DNA of 64,000 nucleotides from Streptomyces sp. HmicA12 (GCF_000373565.1 NZ_KB891820.1:248001-312000); one strand, 5' to 3'; positions 17,622 to 27,441 are shown, counted from the first letter of the stretch. Made by a program: numbers and translations. Notes: generated from the letters alone by a model not told the origin.

Positions 17622-18509
17622 ATGTCCGCATACCACACCTGGATGCGCTACTTCACACCCAGCCCGGTCCACCACCGCCTCGGCCTGGTCTGCCTCGGCG
17701 TCGGACTCCAGCACGGCCTGCTCCCCGCCGTCGGACCCCGCACCCTCGACCACCACGTCGCCGTCGTCATCACCGCCGGCGGCGGCTGGTACCAGGACCC
17801 CGACGGCCGCCGCACCACCCTCACCGCCCCCGCCCTCATCTGGCTCACCCCCGGCCGCCCCCACCACTACGGCGCCGACCCCGACACCGGCTGGGACGAG
17901 TGCTTCGTCGACTTCACCGGCCCCGCCACCACCACGTACACCGAACTCGGCTACATCGACCCCGAGCGGCCCGTCGTCCCCCTCTCCGACGCCGCCCAGG
18001 CCCGCGCCACCGTCGGCCGCATCGCCCGCGCCGCCCGCCGCGGCAACCCCCTCCTCGAGGTCGAGACCGGCGCCGCCGTCCACGAACTCCTCGTCGCCCT
18101 GCGCCGCGCCCGCGCCGACATGGCCCCCGACGGCGACCCCGTCCTCCAGGCCCTCGCCCGCGACGCCTTCCAGCCCCTGTCCGTCGCCGAACACGCCGCC
18201 CGGCACGGCATGACCCCCGCCGAACTGCGCACCGCCGTCCGCCGCGGCGCCGGCTGCAGCCCCAAGGACTACCTCCTCGGCATCCGCCTCGGCCGCGCCA
18301 AGGAACTCCTCGCCGCCACCGAACTGCCCGTCGCCGCCGTCGCCCGCCGCGTCGGCTACGACGACCCCGCCTACTTCTCCCGCCTGTTCACCCGCCGCGT
18401 CGGCACCGCCCCCGTCCGCTTCCGCGAACAACAGGGCCGCGCCGTACCCGGCGGCTGGTCCGACAAGATCCCCGACCCTGACGACCCACCCATGCTCCAC
18501 GTAGGCTGA
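17622..18509 (+). CDS. AraC-family transcriptional regulator
   Basis: A 295-residue protein with an N-terminal cupin-like ligand domain (LDHHVAVVITAGGGWYQDPDG, IWLTPGRPHHYG) and a C-terminal double HTH (LSVAEHAARHGMTPAELRTA; AVARRVGYDDPAYFSRLF). GGAGGGG (17611-17617) fixes the ATG at 17622. It is transcribed divergently from the GH35 gene, so it most likely activates that gene in response to a sugar. It ends 6 nt before the chorismate mutase gene, so readthrough is likely. Confidence 0.92.
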   Translation: MSAYHTWMRYFTPSPVHHRLGLVCLGVGLQHGLLPAVGPRTLDHHVAVVITAGGGWYQDPDGRRTTLTAPALIWLTPGRPHHYGADPDTGWDECFVDFTGPATTTYTELGYIDPERPVVPLSDAAQARATVGRIARAARRGNPLLEVETGAAVHELLVALRRARADMAPDGDPVLQALARDAFQPLSVAEHAARHGMTPAELRTAVRRGAGCSPKDYLLGIRLGRAKELLAATELPVAAVARRVGYDDPAYFSRLFTRRVGTAPVRFREQQGRAVPGGWSDKIPDPDDPPMLHVG

Positions 18510-18515
18510 CCCGTC

Positions 18516-18860
18516 ATGACCACCAGCAAGCCCGCCCACCAGTCGGAAGTCGACCCCGCCGTCCGCGCCGAGCTCGCCCGCCTGCGCGACAGCATCGACA
18601 ACATCGACGCCGCCGTCGTCCACATGCTCGCCGAGCGCTTCAAATGCACGCAGCAGGTCGGCCACCTCAAGGCCGAGCACGCGCTGCCCCCGGCGGACCC
18701 GGCGCGCGAGGCCCGGCAGATCGAGCGGCTGCGCCAGCTCGCGGAGAACGCGAAACTGGACCCCGCCTTCGCCGAGAAGTTCCTGAACTTCATCATCAGC
18801 GAGGTCATCCGGCACCACGAGCAGATCGCGGCCGGTTCAAGTCCCGATCCGCACAAGTAA
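18516..18860 (+). CDS. Chorismate mutase, AroQ type
   Basis: A 114-residue all-helical AroQ domain: RDSIDNIDAAVVHMLAERFKCTQQVGHLK contains the usual Arg, Asp and Lys active-site positions, followed by AREARQIERLRQLA and FLNFIISEVIRHH. It converts chorismate to prephenate for Phe/Tyr synthesis. It has no signal peptide or regulatory domain, so it is the free-standing cytoplasmic form. It follows the AraC gene closely but is a core gene with unrelated function. Confidence 0.92.
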   Translation: MTTSKPAHQSEVDPAVRAELARLRDSIDNIDAAVVHMLAERFKCTQQVGHLKAEHALPPADPAREARQIERLRQLAENAKLDPAFAEKFLNFIISEVIRHHEQIAAGSSPDPHK

Positions 18861-18904
18861 GCCCCTCCGGCGATTGAGGAGCGGGGCCCGGGGCGCAGCC
18901 CCAT
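18858..18904. repeat. Dispersed Streptomyces intergenic repeat (CCGGCGATTGAGGA type)
   Basis: CCCCTCCGGCGATTGAGGAG followed by a GC-rich palindrome ending in GGGGCGCAGCCCC. I recognise this motif as one repeated between genes in many Streptomyces genomes. It starts over the stop codon of the chorismate mutase gene. It may act as a terminator or as a mobile repeat. Confidence 0.6.
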
Positions 18905-19035
18905 GACCCCGGCACCGTTGCCGGGTCCAGCACCGTCATGGCTGGTCCCGCCCCCCGGCGGAGCCGCCCCGCACCCCGGGCGGGGCACAACAACCACCCT
19001 GGCCCCCCGCCGGAGGCGTACGGCAGCATGGCCCC

Positions 19036-21531
19036 ATGCCCGTACTGACGCGCGACGAAGCGCAGACCCGAGCCCGGCTCATCGACGTGACGCACTACAC
19101 CGTCGACCTCGACCTGAACCGCGGCCCCGACACGTTCGACTCCCGCACCGCGATCCGGTTCACGGCCCGCACCGCGGGAGACACCTTCGTCGAGCTCAAG
19201 CCCGCCGAACTGCGCACCGCCACCCTCGACGGCACGCCCCTCGACCCCGCCGCCCTCGACGACAACCGGCTCCCGCTCACCGGCCTCACCAAGGGCGAGC
19301 ACGAGCTGATCGTCGACGCCACCATGCGCTACTCGCACACCGGCGAGGGCATGCACCGCTTCACCGACCCCACCGACGGCGAGACGTACGTCTACACACA
19401 GCTGTTCATGGACGACGTGCAGCGCACCTTCACCGCCTTCGACCAGCCCGACCTCAAGGCACGCTTCGACCTCACCGTCACCGCGCCCGAAGGCTGGACC
19501 GTCCTCGCCAACGGCATCACCGAACACCTCGGCGAAGGAAAGTGGCGCGCCGCCACCACCCCCCTCCTGTCGACGTACCTCGTCGCCGTCGCCGCGGGCC
19601 CCTGGCACTCCATCCGCACCGAACACCGCGGCCTCCCCTTCGGCCTGCACTGCCGCCGCTCCCTCGCCCCCCACCTCGACGCCGACGCCGACGAGATCCT
19701 CGACGCCACACGCGCCTGCTTCGACCGCTTCCACGAGAAGTTCGACGAGCCCTACCCCTTCGACTCCTACGACCAGGCGTTCGTCCCCGAGTTCAACGCC
19801 GGCGCGATGGAGAACCCCGGACTCGTCACCTTCCGCGACGAATTCGTCTACCGCTCCGCCGTCACCGACACCGAGCGCCAGACCCGCGCCATGGTCATCG
19901 CCCACGAAATGGCCCACATGTGGTTCGGCGACCTCGTCACCCTCAAGTGGTGGGACGACATCTGGCTGAACGAGTCGTTCGCCGAGTACATGGGCTACCA
20001 GACCCTCACCGAAGCCACCGCCTACAAGGACACCTGGGTCGACTTCGGCGTCGCCCGCAAGGCCTGGGGCTACGACGCCGACCAGCGGCCCTCCACCCAC
20101 CCCGTCGCCCCCGAAGCCGTCGAGGACACCGCCTCCGCCCTCCTCAACTTCGACGGCATCTCCTACGCCAAGGGCGCCTCCGCACTGCGCCAACTCGTCA
20201 CCTGGCTCGGCGAGAAGGACTTCCTCGCCGGAATCAACACCCACTTCCAGCGCCACAAGTTCGGCAACGCCACCCTCGCCGACTTCATCGACTCCCTGTC
20301 CTCGGGAGCCTCCGGCACCGACCGCGACGTCCACGCCTGGGCCGACACCTGGCTGCGCACGACGGGGGTCGACACGCTCACCGGCCGCGTCGAGACCGGC
20401 GACGGCTGGACCCTCACCGTCGACCAACAGGGCAGCCGCCCGCACCGCGTCGCCGTCGGCCTCTACGACCGCGACCCCGTCGACGGCCGCGCCTTCGTGC
20501 TCCGCGAGCGCCTCGACGTCGACGTCCCCGGCGGGCCCCTCACCTTCCACGGCCCCCGCCCCGCCCTGATCGTCCCCAACGACCAGGACCTCACCTACGC
20601 CAAGGTCCGCCTCGACGCCACCTCCGAGGAAGCCGCCCTGCGCGGCCTCTCCGGCGTCCCCGACCCCCTCACCCGCGCCCTGCTGTGGAACACGCTGCGC
20701 GACATGGTCCGCGACGGCCAACTGGCGCCCTCCGACTACCTCACCACCGTCGAGGCCCACCTCTGCGCCGAGACCGACCTCGCCCTCGTCCAAGGCGTCC
20801 TCGCCTTCGCCCACACCCAGGTCGCCGACCGCTACACCACGCCCGCCGACCGGCCCGCCGCCCTCACCCTCATCACCCGCCTGTGCGAGGACCTCATCCG
20901 CCGCACCGAGGACGGCAGCCACCCCGGCCTGCGCCTGACCGCCGTACGCCACCTCGTCGACGCCGCCCAGTACGCCGACGTCATCCGCGACTGGTACGAC
21001 TCCGGCGCCGTCCCCGGCGGACCCGAACTCGACCCCGAACTGCGCTGGCGCATCCTCGGCCGGCTCAGCGTCCTCGGCGCCGTCGACGACGCCGTCATCG
21101 AGGCCGAACTCGCCCACGACCCCAGCGCCGTCGGCCAGGAAGGCGCCGCCCGCTGCCACGCCGCACTGCCCGACCCGCAGGCCAAGGCCGCCGCCTGGGA
21201 CGCCATGTTCACCCCCGACACCGGCGGCGAACTGTCCAACTACCTGTTCACCGCCACCGCCCAGGGCTTCTGGCAACCCGAACAGGCCGACCTCCTGCGC
21301 TCCTACGTCCCCCGCTACTTCACCGACGCCCCCACCCTCGCCGAGCGGCGCGGCCCCGCCATCGCCGCCGCCGCAGGCCGGTACGCGTTCCCCGAGTACG
21401 CCATCGACACCGACACGCTCCGCCTCGGCGAGCAGTGCCTCACCGAGGGAGCCCCGACACCGTCGCTGAGCCGCAAGCTCGCCGACCAACTGGACGACCT
21501 GTCCAGGGCGTTGAAGGTGCGGGGAGCCTGA
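19036..21531 (+). CDS. pepN: Aminopeptidase N (M1 family)
   Basis: An 831-residue M1 metallopeptidase. The exopeptidase motif GAMEN is at 256-260. The zinc site is HEMAH (290-294) with the third ligand E313 in NESFAEY, at the canonical 18-residue spacing. The C-terminal part is the ERAP1-like helical domain. It trims N-terminal residues from cytoplasmic peptides. There is no signal peptide. The long antisense open frame over it is a codon-bias shadow. Confidence 0.96.
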   Translation: MPVLTRDEAQTRARLIDVTHYTVDLDLNRGPDTFDSRTAIRFTARTAGDTFVELKPAELRTATLDGTPLDPAALDDNRLPLTGLTKGEHELIVDATMRYSHTGEGMHRFTDPTDGETYVYTQLFMDDVQRTFTAFDQPDLKARFDLTVTAPEGWTVLANGITEHLGEGKWRAATTPLLSTYLVAVAAGPWHSIRTEHRGLPFGLHCRRSLAPHLDADADEILDATRACFDRFHEKFDEPYPFDSYDQAFVPEFNAGAMENPGLVTFRDEFVYRSAVTDTERQTRAMVIAHEMAHMWFGDLVTLKWWDDIWLNESFAEYMGYQTLTEATAYKDTWVDFGVARKAWGYDADQRPSTHPVAPEAVEDTASALLNFDGISYAKGASALRQLVTWLGEKDFLAGINTHFQRHKFGNATLADFIDSLSSGASGTDRDVHAWADTWLRTTGVDTLTGRVETGDGWTLTVDQQGSRPHRVAVGLYDRDPVDGRAFVLRERLDVDVPGGPLTFHGPRPALIVPNDQDLTYAKVRLDATSEEAALRGLSGVPDPLTRALLWNTLRDMVRDGQLAPSDYLTTVEAHLCAETDLALVQGVLAFAHTQVADRYTTPADRPAALTLITRLCEDLIRRTEDGSHPGLRLTAVRHLVDAAQYADVIRDWYDSGAVPGGPELDPELRWRILGRLSVLGAVDDAVIEAELAHDPSAVGQEGAARCHAALPDPQAKAAAWDAMFTPDTGGELSNYLFTATAQGFWQPEQADLLRSYVPRYFTDAPTLAERRGPAIAAAAGRYAFPEYAIDTDTLRLGEQCLTEGAPTPSLSRKLADQLDDLSRALKVRGA

Positions 21532-21594
21532 ATCCCCGCTGAGCAGGACGGGCGCGCGGATCAACCGCGGCCGCGAAGCCGTCGCGGCTGATCC

Positions 21595-21614
21595 GCGCAG
21601 TTCCCCGCGCCCCT
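21595..21614 (+). repeat. Dispersed repeat core, copy 1
   Basis: Exact GCGCAGTTCCCCGCGCCCCT in the gap after pepN, preceded by a GGCTGATC stretch. The same 20 nt recur at 47478, 47556 and 58615. Confidence 0.8.
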
Positions 21615-21704
21615 GACGGGACGCTTCCCCCCGCCCCTATACACCACCAACACCCTTTCCCCGCACAGCAGTACCTCTTTCGGGTTCCCTTCCCGCAATT
21701 GCCA

Positions 21705-21728
21705 CTGGCCCCATTCCCATAGGGCCAG
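21705..21728. promoter_or_regulatory. Small inverted repeat upstream of the decarboxylase gene
   Basis: CTGGCCC (21705-21711) and GGGCCAG (21722-21728) flank 10 nt. It is the only symmetric element I see in the promoter region of the decarboxylase/N-hydroxylase pair. It does not look like a DmdR/IdeR iron box. Confidence 0.3.
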
Positions 21729-21789
21729 AATCTGGTGCATCACGGCCACCTGGCCGCGACGCACCGGCCACGCACCCCGAAGGACCCGC

Positions 21790-23175
21790 ATGAGCACGCT
21801 GCCGCCCCTAGCCGGAGGCGCCCAGGGCCCCGACGCCCTACGGCCCCTGCTCAACACCGTCCTCGACGCGCTGCACGAGGGCGCCGTCCGCCGCGGCGGC
21901 CCCCTCCCGGCCGGCGGACCCGACACCGTCACCGCCGAACTCCACCACCACGTACGAGAGTTGCTGCCCCAGCACGGCACCGGCGCCGACGAAGCCCTCC
22001 GCACCCTCGTCACCGCCCTCGCCGCCGGCGCCGCCGACCCCGCCGACCCGCTGTGCGCCGCACACCTGCACTGCCCGCCGCTCGCCGTCGCCACCGCCGC
22101 AGACCTCGCCGCGAGCGCCCTCAACCCCTCCATGGACTCCTGGGACCAGGCCCCCGCCGCCTCCGCCCTCGAAGCCGACGTCACCACCACCCTCGCCCGC
22201 GAGGCCTACCCCCAGGCCCCCCGCCCCGACGCCCTCGTCACCACCGGCGGCACCGAGGCCAACCAACTCGCCGTCCTCCTCGCCCGCGAGACGAACCCCC
22301 ACCCCGAGCCCGTCCAACTCCTCGTCGGCGAGAACGCCCACCACAGCCTCGCCCGCGCCACCTGGCTCCTCGGCCTGCCCGAGCCGATCACCGTGCCCGC
22401 CCCCACCGGCACCCTCGACCCGGCCGCCCTCGACGAAGCCCTCACCGACCTGCCAGGACCCAAACTCGTCGCCGCCACCGCCGGCACCACCGACGCGGGC
22501 CTCATCGACCCGCTCCCCGAGATCGCCGACCTCTGCGACCACCACGGCGCCCGCCTCCACATCGACGCCGCCTACGGAGCCGGACTCCTGTTCAGCGCCC
22601 GCCACGCACCCAAGCTCCACGGCCTCGACCGCGCCCACACCATCACCCTCGACCTGCACAAACTCGGCTGGCAGCCCGTCGCCGCCGGACTCCTCGCCGT
22701 CCGCGACCGGACCGACCTCGACGAGCTCACCCACACCGCCGACTACCTCAACGCCGACGACGACACCGAAGCCGGGCTGCCCGACCTCCTCGGCCGCTCC
22801 CTGCGCACCACCCGCCGCCCCGACATCCTCAAGATCGCCGTCACCCTCAAGGCACTCGGCCGCACCGGCATCGCCACCCTCGTCGACCAAGTCATCGGCC
22901 TCGCCCACCACTTGGCCCGCCTCATCGACGTACACCCCGACTTCGAGCTCTACGACACCCCCACCCTCTCCACCGTCCTCTTCCGGCCCACCGGCGCCAC
23001 CGACGAACACCTCGCCGCCGTCCGCCGCAGCCTCCTCACCGAAGGCCGCGCCGTCCTCGGCCGCGCCCGCATGGACGGAAAGCTCTACCTCAAAGCCACC
23101 CTGCTCAACCCCCACACCACCCCCGACGACCTCACCGCACTGCTGAAACTGGTGGAAGGACACACCCCCCGATGA
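21790..23175 (+). CDS. PLP-dependent decarboxylase (siderophore-type, lysine/diamine family)
   Basis: A 461-residue group II decarboxylase of the aspartate aminotransferase fold. Seen: TTGGTEANQLAVL, HIDAAYGAG (Asp for the PLP ring nitrogen) and LDLHKLGWQP with the PLP lysine K291. The next gene, overlapping by ATGA, is an N-hydroxylase. A decarboxylase plus amine hydroxylase supplies hydroxy-cadaverine or -putrescine in hydroxamate siderophore pathways. The sequence differs from the canonical DesA that I recall, and no acyltransferase or synthetase gene follows. The substrate (lysine, ornithine or diaminobutyrate) cannot be told. Confidence 0.85.
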   Translation: MSTLPPLAGGAQGPDALRPLLNTVLDALHEGAVRRGGPLPAGGPDTVTAELHHHVRELLPQHGTGADEALRTLVTALAAGAADPADPLCAAHLHCPPLAVATAADLAASALNPSMDSWDQAPAASALEADVTTTLAREAYPQAPRPDALVTTGGTEANQLAVLLARETNPHPEPVQLLVGENAHHSLARATWLLGLPEPITVPAPTGTLDPAALDEALTDLPGPKLVAATAGTTDAGLIDPLPEIADLCDHHGARLHIDAAYGAGLLFSARHAPKLHGLDRAHTITLDLHKLGWQPVAAGLLAVRDRTDLDELTHTADYLNADDDTEAGLPDLLGRSLRTTRRPDILKIAVTLKALGRTGIATLVDQVIGLAHHLARLIDVHPDFELYDTPTLSTVLFRPTGATDEHLAAVRRSLLTEGRAVLGRARMDGKLYLKATLLNPHTTPDDLTALLKLVEGHTPR

Positions 23176-24620
23176 ACGCCGCGCCCGACCCGCACCCTGC
23201 CGGCCAGCCCACCACCGAAGCACCCCGCGACCTCGTCGGCATCGGCATCGGCCCCTTCAACCTCTCCCTCGCCGCCCTCACCCACCCCCTCACCGAACTC
23301 GACACCGCCTTCTACGAACAACGCCCCGCCTTCCACTGGCACCCCGGCCTGCTCATCGAAGGCGCCACCCTCCAAGTCCCGTTCCTCGCCGACCTCGTGA
23401 CCCTCGCCGACCCGGCCAGCCACTGGACCTTCCTCAACTACCTCAAGACCCGCGAACGCCTCTTCCCCTTCTACTTCGCCGAGCGCTTCCACATCCAGCG
23501 CGCCGAATACGACGCCTACTGCCGCTGGGTCAGCGAGAACCTCCCCGGACTCCACTTCTCCCACCAGGTCGACGCCGTCCGCTGGAACCCCGAACGCACC
23601 CTGTTCGAAGTCGACTTCACCCAACTCGACGCCGACGGAGAAGCCGAAGCCCTCGGCCGCACCTACACGAAGAACGTCGCCCTCGGCGTCGGCACCGAAC
23701 CCTTCGTCCCCGAACCCCTCAGGCCCCTAGCCGAAGCACCCACCGTGCCCGTCATCCACTCCGCCGACTACCTCGACCACCGCGAACGGCTCCTCGCCGC
23801 CGACCACATCACCGTCATCGGCAGCGGCCAGTCCGGCGCCGAGATCTTCCTCGACCTCCTCAGGCACCGCCCCGCCGGACACGAGAAGATCCACTGGCTC
23901 GCCCGCACCGAAGCCTTCGCACCCATGGAATACAGCAAACTCGGCCTCGAACACTTCACCCCCGACTACACCCGCTACTTCCACGGCCTGCCCGAACGCG
24001 AACGCGACCGCCTCGTCCCCGACCAATGGCAGCTCCACAAGGGCATCGACGCCGACACCATCGCCGCCATCCACGAAGAGCTCTACCAGCGCACCCTGCA
24101 CGGCGGCTGGCCCGACGCCACCCTCACCCCCGGCGTCAGCGTCCGCACCGCCGGCCGCGTCGCCACCACCAAGGTCGAACTCCACCTGGAACACCGCCAG
24201 CAAGGCACCCGCTCCCGCCTCACCACCGACGCCGTCATCCTCGCCACCGGCTACAAAGAACGACCCATCGACCGCATGCTCGCCGGCCTCGACCCCTACA
24301 TCCGCCGCGACAGCACCGAACGCCCCCGCATCGACGAGAACTTCCGCCTCGTCCTCGACGACTCCGTCGCAGGCAACATCTACGTACAGAACGCCGAACG
24401 CCACACCCACGGCGTCGGCGCCCCCGACCTCGGCCTCGCCGCCTGGCGCAGCGCCACCATCCTCAACTCCCTCACGGGCAAAGACCCCTACCCGCAGCCG
24501 CAGCGCACCGCCTTCACCAGCTTCGGCCTGCACCCCGCCGGCCCACACGACCACCGCGCCCCCCACCCCGCGCACAACCGGGCAGGGGAGCGCGGCACCA
24601 TGGTCAAACTCCAGGGCTAG
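23172..24620 (+). CDS. Lysine/ornithine N-monooxygenase (siderophore-type)
   Basis: A 482-residue FAD/NADPH N-hydroxylase. The FAD motif is GIGIGPFNLSLA near residue 25, followed by the LQVPFLADLVT substrate region typical of the IucD/DesB/PvdA family, NADPH motif VIGSGQSGAEIFLDLL, and ATGYKERP near the C-terminus. It hydroxylates a terminal amine, a step in hydroxamate siderophore assembly. Translation is coupled to the decarboxylase by the ATGA overlap. The next gene is convergent, so the operon has only two genes. The function of this pair without assembly genes is uncertain. Confidence 0.9.
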   Translation: MNAAPDPHPAGQPTTEAPRDLVGIGIGPFNLSLAALTHPLTELDTAFYEQRPAFHWHPGLLIEGATLQVPFLADLVTLADPASHWTFLNYLKTRERLFPFYFAERFHIQRAEYDAYCRWVSENLPGLHFSHQVDAVRWNPERTLFEVDFTQLDADGEAEALGRTYTKNVALGVGTEPFVPEPLRPLAEAPTVPVIHSADYLDHRERLLAADHITVIGSGQSGAEIFLDLLRHRPAGHEKIHWLARTEAFAPMEYSKLGLEHFTPDYTRYFHGLPERERDRLVPDQWQLHKGIDADTIAAIHEELYQRTLHGGWPDATLTPGVSVRTAGRVATTKVELHLEHRQQGTRSRLTTDAVILATGYKERPIDRMLAGLDPYIRRDSTERPRIDENFRLVLDDSVAGNIYVQNAERHTHGVGAPDLGLAAWRSATILNSLTGKDPYPQPQRTAFTSFGLHPAGPHDHRAPHPAHNRAGERGTMVKLQG

Positions 24621-24635
24621 CCGACACCGGACCGC

Positions 24636-26438
24636 TTAGAACACCGGCGTCCCGTCCCGCGTCAACTTCCAGTCCACCGACGCGAAATCAGCCGGGTCGA
24701 GGACGCCCTTCGCCGTCACCCACTCCGCGATCCGCGTACGGATCTCGATCGACTCCGCCCACAGCTCCTGCGCGTTCGCCACATGCGGGAACGCGCCACC
24801 ACCATTGGCCCGGTAGTTGTTCACCGCGAACACGAACCGCGCCGCGTCATCCAGAGCCGCACCACCGAACGTCACGTTCTTGATCCGCGACCCCGCCGGC
24901 TGCGCGATGTCGATGTCGTACGCCAGCCCCGACACATAGTCGTAGTTGTAGTCAGGACGGTTGCCCGCGTTCGTCAGCTTCTCCACGTCGACCGCCGCAC
25001 CCGCCGCCGTCTGCACGAAGTACTCCGCCGAATACTCCAGGTACGCCCGCACCTGCGCACCCGTCATCAACTTCGCCACCAGCGTGTTGTCGTACACGTA
25101 CAGACTCGACAGGTCCCGGATCGTCACATCCCCGGCCGGGATCTGCGACGTACGCGAGAACGGCGACGCCTGCGACAACACCGGAAGCGACGCGTACTCC
25201 GTCGACTTCAGCGCCTCCGTCACCACATCGGCCTGCACCTTGTTGATCAGGTCGATGATCGGCGCGTCCTTGTACCGGGCATCCACCGTCGTCAGCGTCG
25301 TCGTCGCCTGCCCGACCACCTGGTTCACATACGTCACGACCAGATCGTGGTCCGCCTTCAACAACTTCGTGATCTTCGGGTCGTCCGCCACCGAAGCCGA
25401 GTTCAGCAACTTCGACGACACCGACTCGACCGACCAACGGCCCTTCTCCCACACCAACTCGAAGTCGAACAGCGCCAACCGCTCCGCGTAGCACAACGGC
25501 TCCGCCAGAACCGTCGTCCTCCCCGTCTTCTCGTTCGTCACCAACTGCTGCTCGATCTCCACATGCGCGTGCCCGACCAGGATCGCGTCGATGCCCGGCA
25601 CCTTCGCTGCCACACTCGCCGCCGCGTTCTCCACGTACGGCAACTGGTCACCCCACGACGACGTCCCCGACGCACCCGAGTGCGCCGAGATGATCACGAC
25701 GTCCGCACCCATCGACCGCAGCTTCGGCACCCACAGCGCGGCCTGCTCCTCAAGCCCCGGGAACTTCAACACGCCCTGCACATAAGCCTTGTCCCAGATC
25801 GCGATACCCGGGTTCGTCAGCCCCAGAATCGCCACCTTCACGTCCTTGCCGTGCGGCGTGCGCAGCTTCTTGATCACGTACGGCTTGAAAGCCGGCTTCT
25901 CCGTCTTCGCGTCCACCGCGTTCGCGCCAAGCAGCGGGAAGTTCAGCTGCGACTCGAACTTGCGCAGCGTGTCGATGCCGTAGTTGAACTCGTGATTGCC
26001 GAGCGCCGCCGCGTCGTAACCGATCGCGTTCATCGCCTGCGCCATCGGATGCACCGGCCCGTTCGCCGCCGTGATCGGGTCCACCCGCGCGAAGTAGTAC
26101 GTCAGCGGCGTGCCCTGGATCGTGTCACCGGCGTCGATGAGCAGCGTGTTGCGCCGCCCCTTCTCCTCACGGACCTGCTGCACCAGCGTCGAGATCCGCG
26201 ACAGACCCTGCGCGTTGCCCGCCGCGTCCGTGTACGCGGCGTCCTTGTAGTAGTCCCAGTTGAAGACGTGCCCGTGCAGATCCGTCGTCCCCATCACGGT
26301 GAACGCGTACCGCTTCTGCTTCTTGGACCCGTGCTCACCCGGAGCGGCCTCCGCCGGAGCGGCCACCGCACCGGCCAGCGCGACACCCGCACCGGTCGCG
26401 GCGGACTTGCCCAGGAAGGATCTGCGGTTCAACGGCAT
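24636..26438 (-). CDS. Tat-exported metallophosphatase / 5'-nucleotidase
   Basis: A 600-residue protein with a Tat signal (NRRSFLGKS, then a hydrophobic Ala-rich stretch ending near AEAAP), a calcineurin-like metallophosphatase domain (TTDLHGH, DAGDTIQG, GNHEFNYG, HSGAS, GHAHVEIEQ) and a C-terminal 5'-nucleotidase domain (about 370-570). It resembles bifunctional 2',3'-cyclic-nucleotide phosphodiesterase/3'-nucleotidase-type enzymes that scavenge phosphate and nucleosides outside the cell. It is convergent with the N-hydroxylase gene. The upstream region has GTTC-rich direct repeats but not a clear PHO box. Confidence 0.92.
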   Translation of the reverse strand: MPLNRRSFLGKSAATGAGVALAGAVAAPAEAAPGEHGSKKQKRYAFTVMGTTDLHGHVFNWDYYKDAAYTDAAGNAQGLSRISTLVQQVREEKGRRNTLLIDAGDTIQGTPLTYYFARVDPITAANGPVHPMAQAMNAIGYDAAALGNHEFNYGIDTLRKFESQLNFPLLGANAVDAKTEKPAFKPYVIKKLRTPHGKDVKVAILGLTNPGIAIWDKAYVQGVLKFPGLEEQAALWVPKLRSMGADVVIISAHSGASGTSSWGDQLPYVENAAASVAAKVPGIDAILVGHAHVEIEQQLVTNEKTGRTTVLAEPLCYAERLALFDFELVWEKGRWSVESVSSKLLNSASVADDPKITKLLKADHDLVVTYVNQVVGQATTTLTTVDARYKDAPIIDLINKVQADVVTEALKSTEYASLPVLSQASPFSRTSQIPAGDVTIRDLSSLYVYDNTLVAKLMTGAQVRAYLEYSAEYFVQTAAGAAVDVEKLTNAGNRPDYNYDYVSGLAYDIDIAQPAGSRIKNVTFGGAALDDAARFVFAVNNYRANGGGAFPHVANAQELWAESIEIRTRIAEWVTAKGVLDPADFASVDWKLTRDGTPVF

Positions 26439-26592
26439 GGAAAGGCTCCTGACCTACGGACAACGAACACGAACACTCGGAACATTGGCAACGCGCGTAG
26501 ATTCTGGCCCAGGAACACCACCCCGCAACAGGCCCCACAGGTTTCGATCTGGTGTCCTGCCACCGAACCCGAACCATGCCAAAGTGGGGCCC

Positions 26593-27297
26593 ATGACCCA
26601 CGAGGACCAGAACCTGAGCGTGCCCTATGGAACCCCTGAGGCACCACGCCTGGCCGTCCGCGGCGAAGCCCACCTCGAAGCCGACCCCGAACTCGCCCGC
26701 ATCGGCATCACCGTCAACGCCCGCGGCACCGACCGCCGCGCAGCCCTCGACGACCTCACCCACCGCAACACAGCCGTCCTCGACCTCGTGAAGACCTACG
26801 GCGACGCCGTCGACACACTCGAGACCGGCACCTTCACCCTCACCCCCGAACTCACCAAACACGGCCGCGGCGAACGCGTCCGCACCTACCACGGCACCGT
26901 CCACCTCACCGCCGAACTCAACGACTTCACCGCACTCGGCGAACTCACCACCCGCCTCGCCGACCTCGAACTCACCCGCGTCGACGGCCCCTGGTGGTCC
27001 CTGCGCCCCACCTCGCCCGTCCACGCCGCAGCACGCCAACAAGCCGTCCGCGAAGCCGTCCAACGCGCCCGCGAATACGCCGAAGCCCTCGGCACCACCC
27101 TCGCCGCCCTCGTCGAACTCGCCGACATCGGCGCCGAAGGCCGCACCGCCCAGTTCGACCGCGCCATGGTCCGCACCTCCGCCGCATTCGCCGGCCCCGC
27201 CGACGACACCGCCCCCACCCTCGACCTCGAACCCGCACGCCAACACATCCACGCCGCCGTCAACGCCCGCTTCACCCTTCACCCCCCGACCCTCTGA
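26593..27297 (+). CDS. SIMPL domain-containing protein
   Basis: A 234-residue SIMPL (DUF541) protein: starts with RLAVRGEAHLEADPELARIGITVNARG, followed by the helical repeat, and ends in HAAVNARFTLHPPTL. SIMPL proteins are oligomeric, often envelope-associated, with poorly known roles. No signal peptide is seen here, so it may be cytoplasmic. The ATG at 26593 is chosen because the domain begins 13 residues later. The gene diverges from the 5'-nucleotidase gene. Confidence 0.85.
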   Translation: MTHEDQNLSVPYGTPEAPRLAVRGEAHLEADPELARIGITVNARGTDRRAALDDLTHRNTAVLDLVKTYGDAVDTLETGTFTLTPELTKHGRGERVRTYHGTVHLTAELNDFTALGELTTRLADLELTRVDGPWWSLRPTSPVHAAARQQAVREAVQRAREYAEALGTTLAALVELADIGAEGRTAQFDRAMVRTSAAFAGPADDTAPTLDLEPARQHIHAAVNARFTLHPPTL

Positions 27298-27441
27298 AGG
27301 GCCGCCGACGAGCCGCCGACGAGCCTCTGACACCCCTCCCGATTGCTCATCAGAGCGCAATGCCGCGCATATTCAAAACTTGGCGACTCTTGTCAATAGC
27401 CCTTCACGCAAAGCTCGTTGAGTAGTCATACCCATCCAATT

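Noticed and set aside
18805..21564. Long minus-strand open frame over pepN (also similar frames over polA at 44606-47380 and over the amine oxidase at 58723-60573)
   Set aside because: They are low-complexity Gly/Val/Glu-rich products of antisense GC bias with no motifs, and the sense strands encode clear families.
21790..24620. Complete desferrioxamine (desABCD) cluster
   Set aside because: Only decarboxylase and N-hydroxylase genes are present. The next gene is a convergent nucleotidase and no acyltransferase or NIS synthetase is seen.
26439..26592. PHO box upstream of the 5'-nucleotidase gene
   Set aside because: Only loose GTTC repeats are present, not the 11-bp direct repeat consensus.
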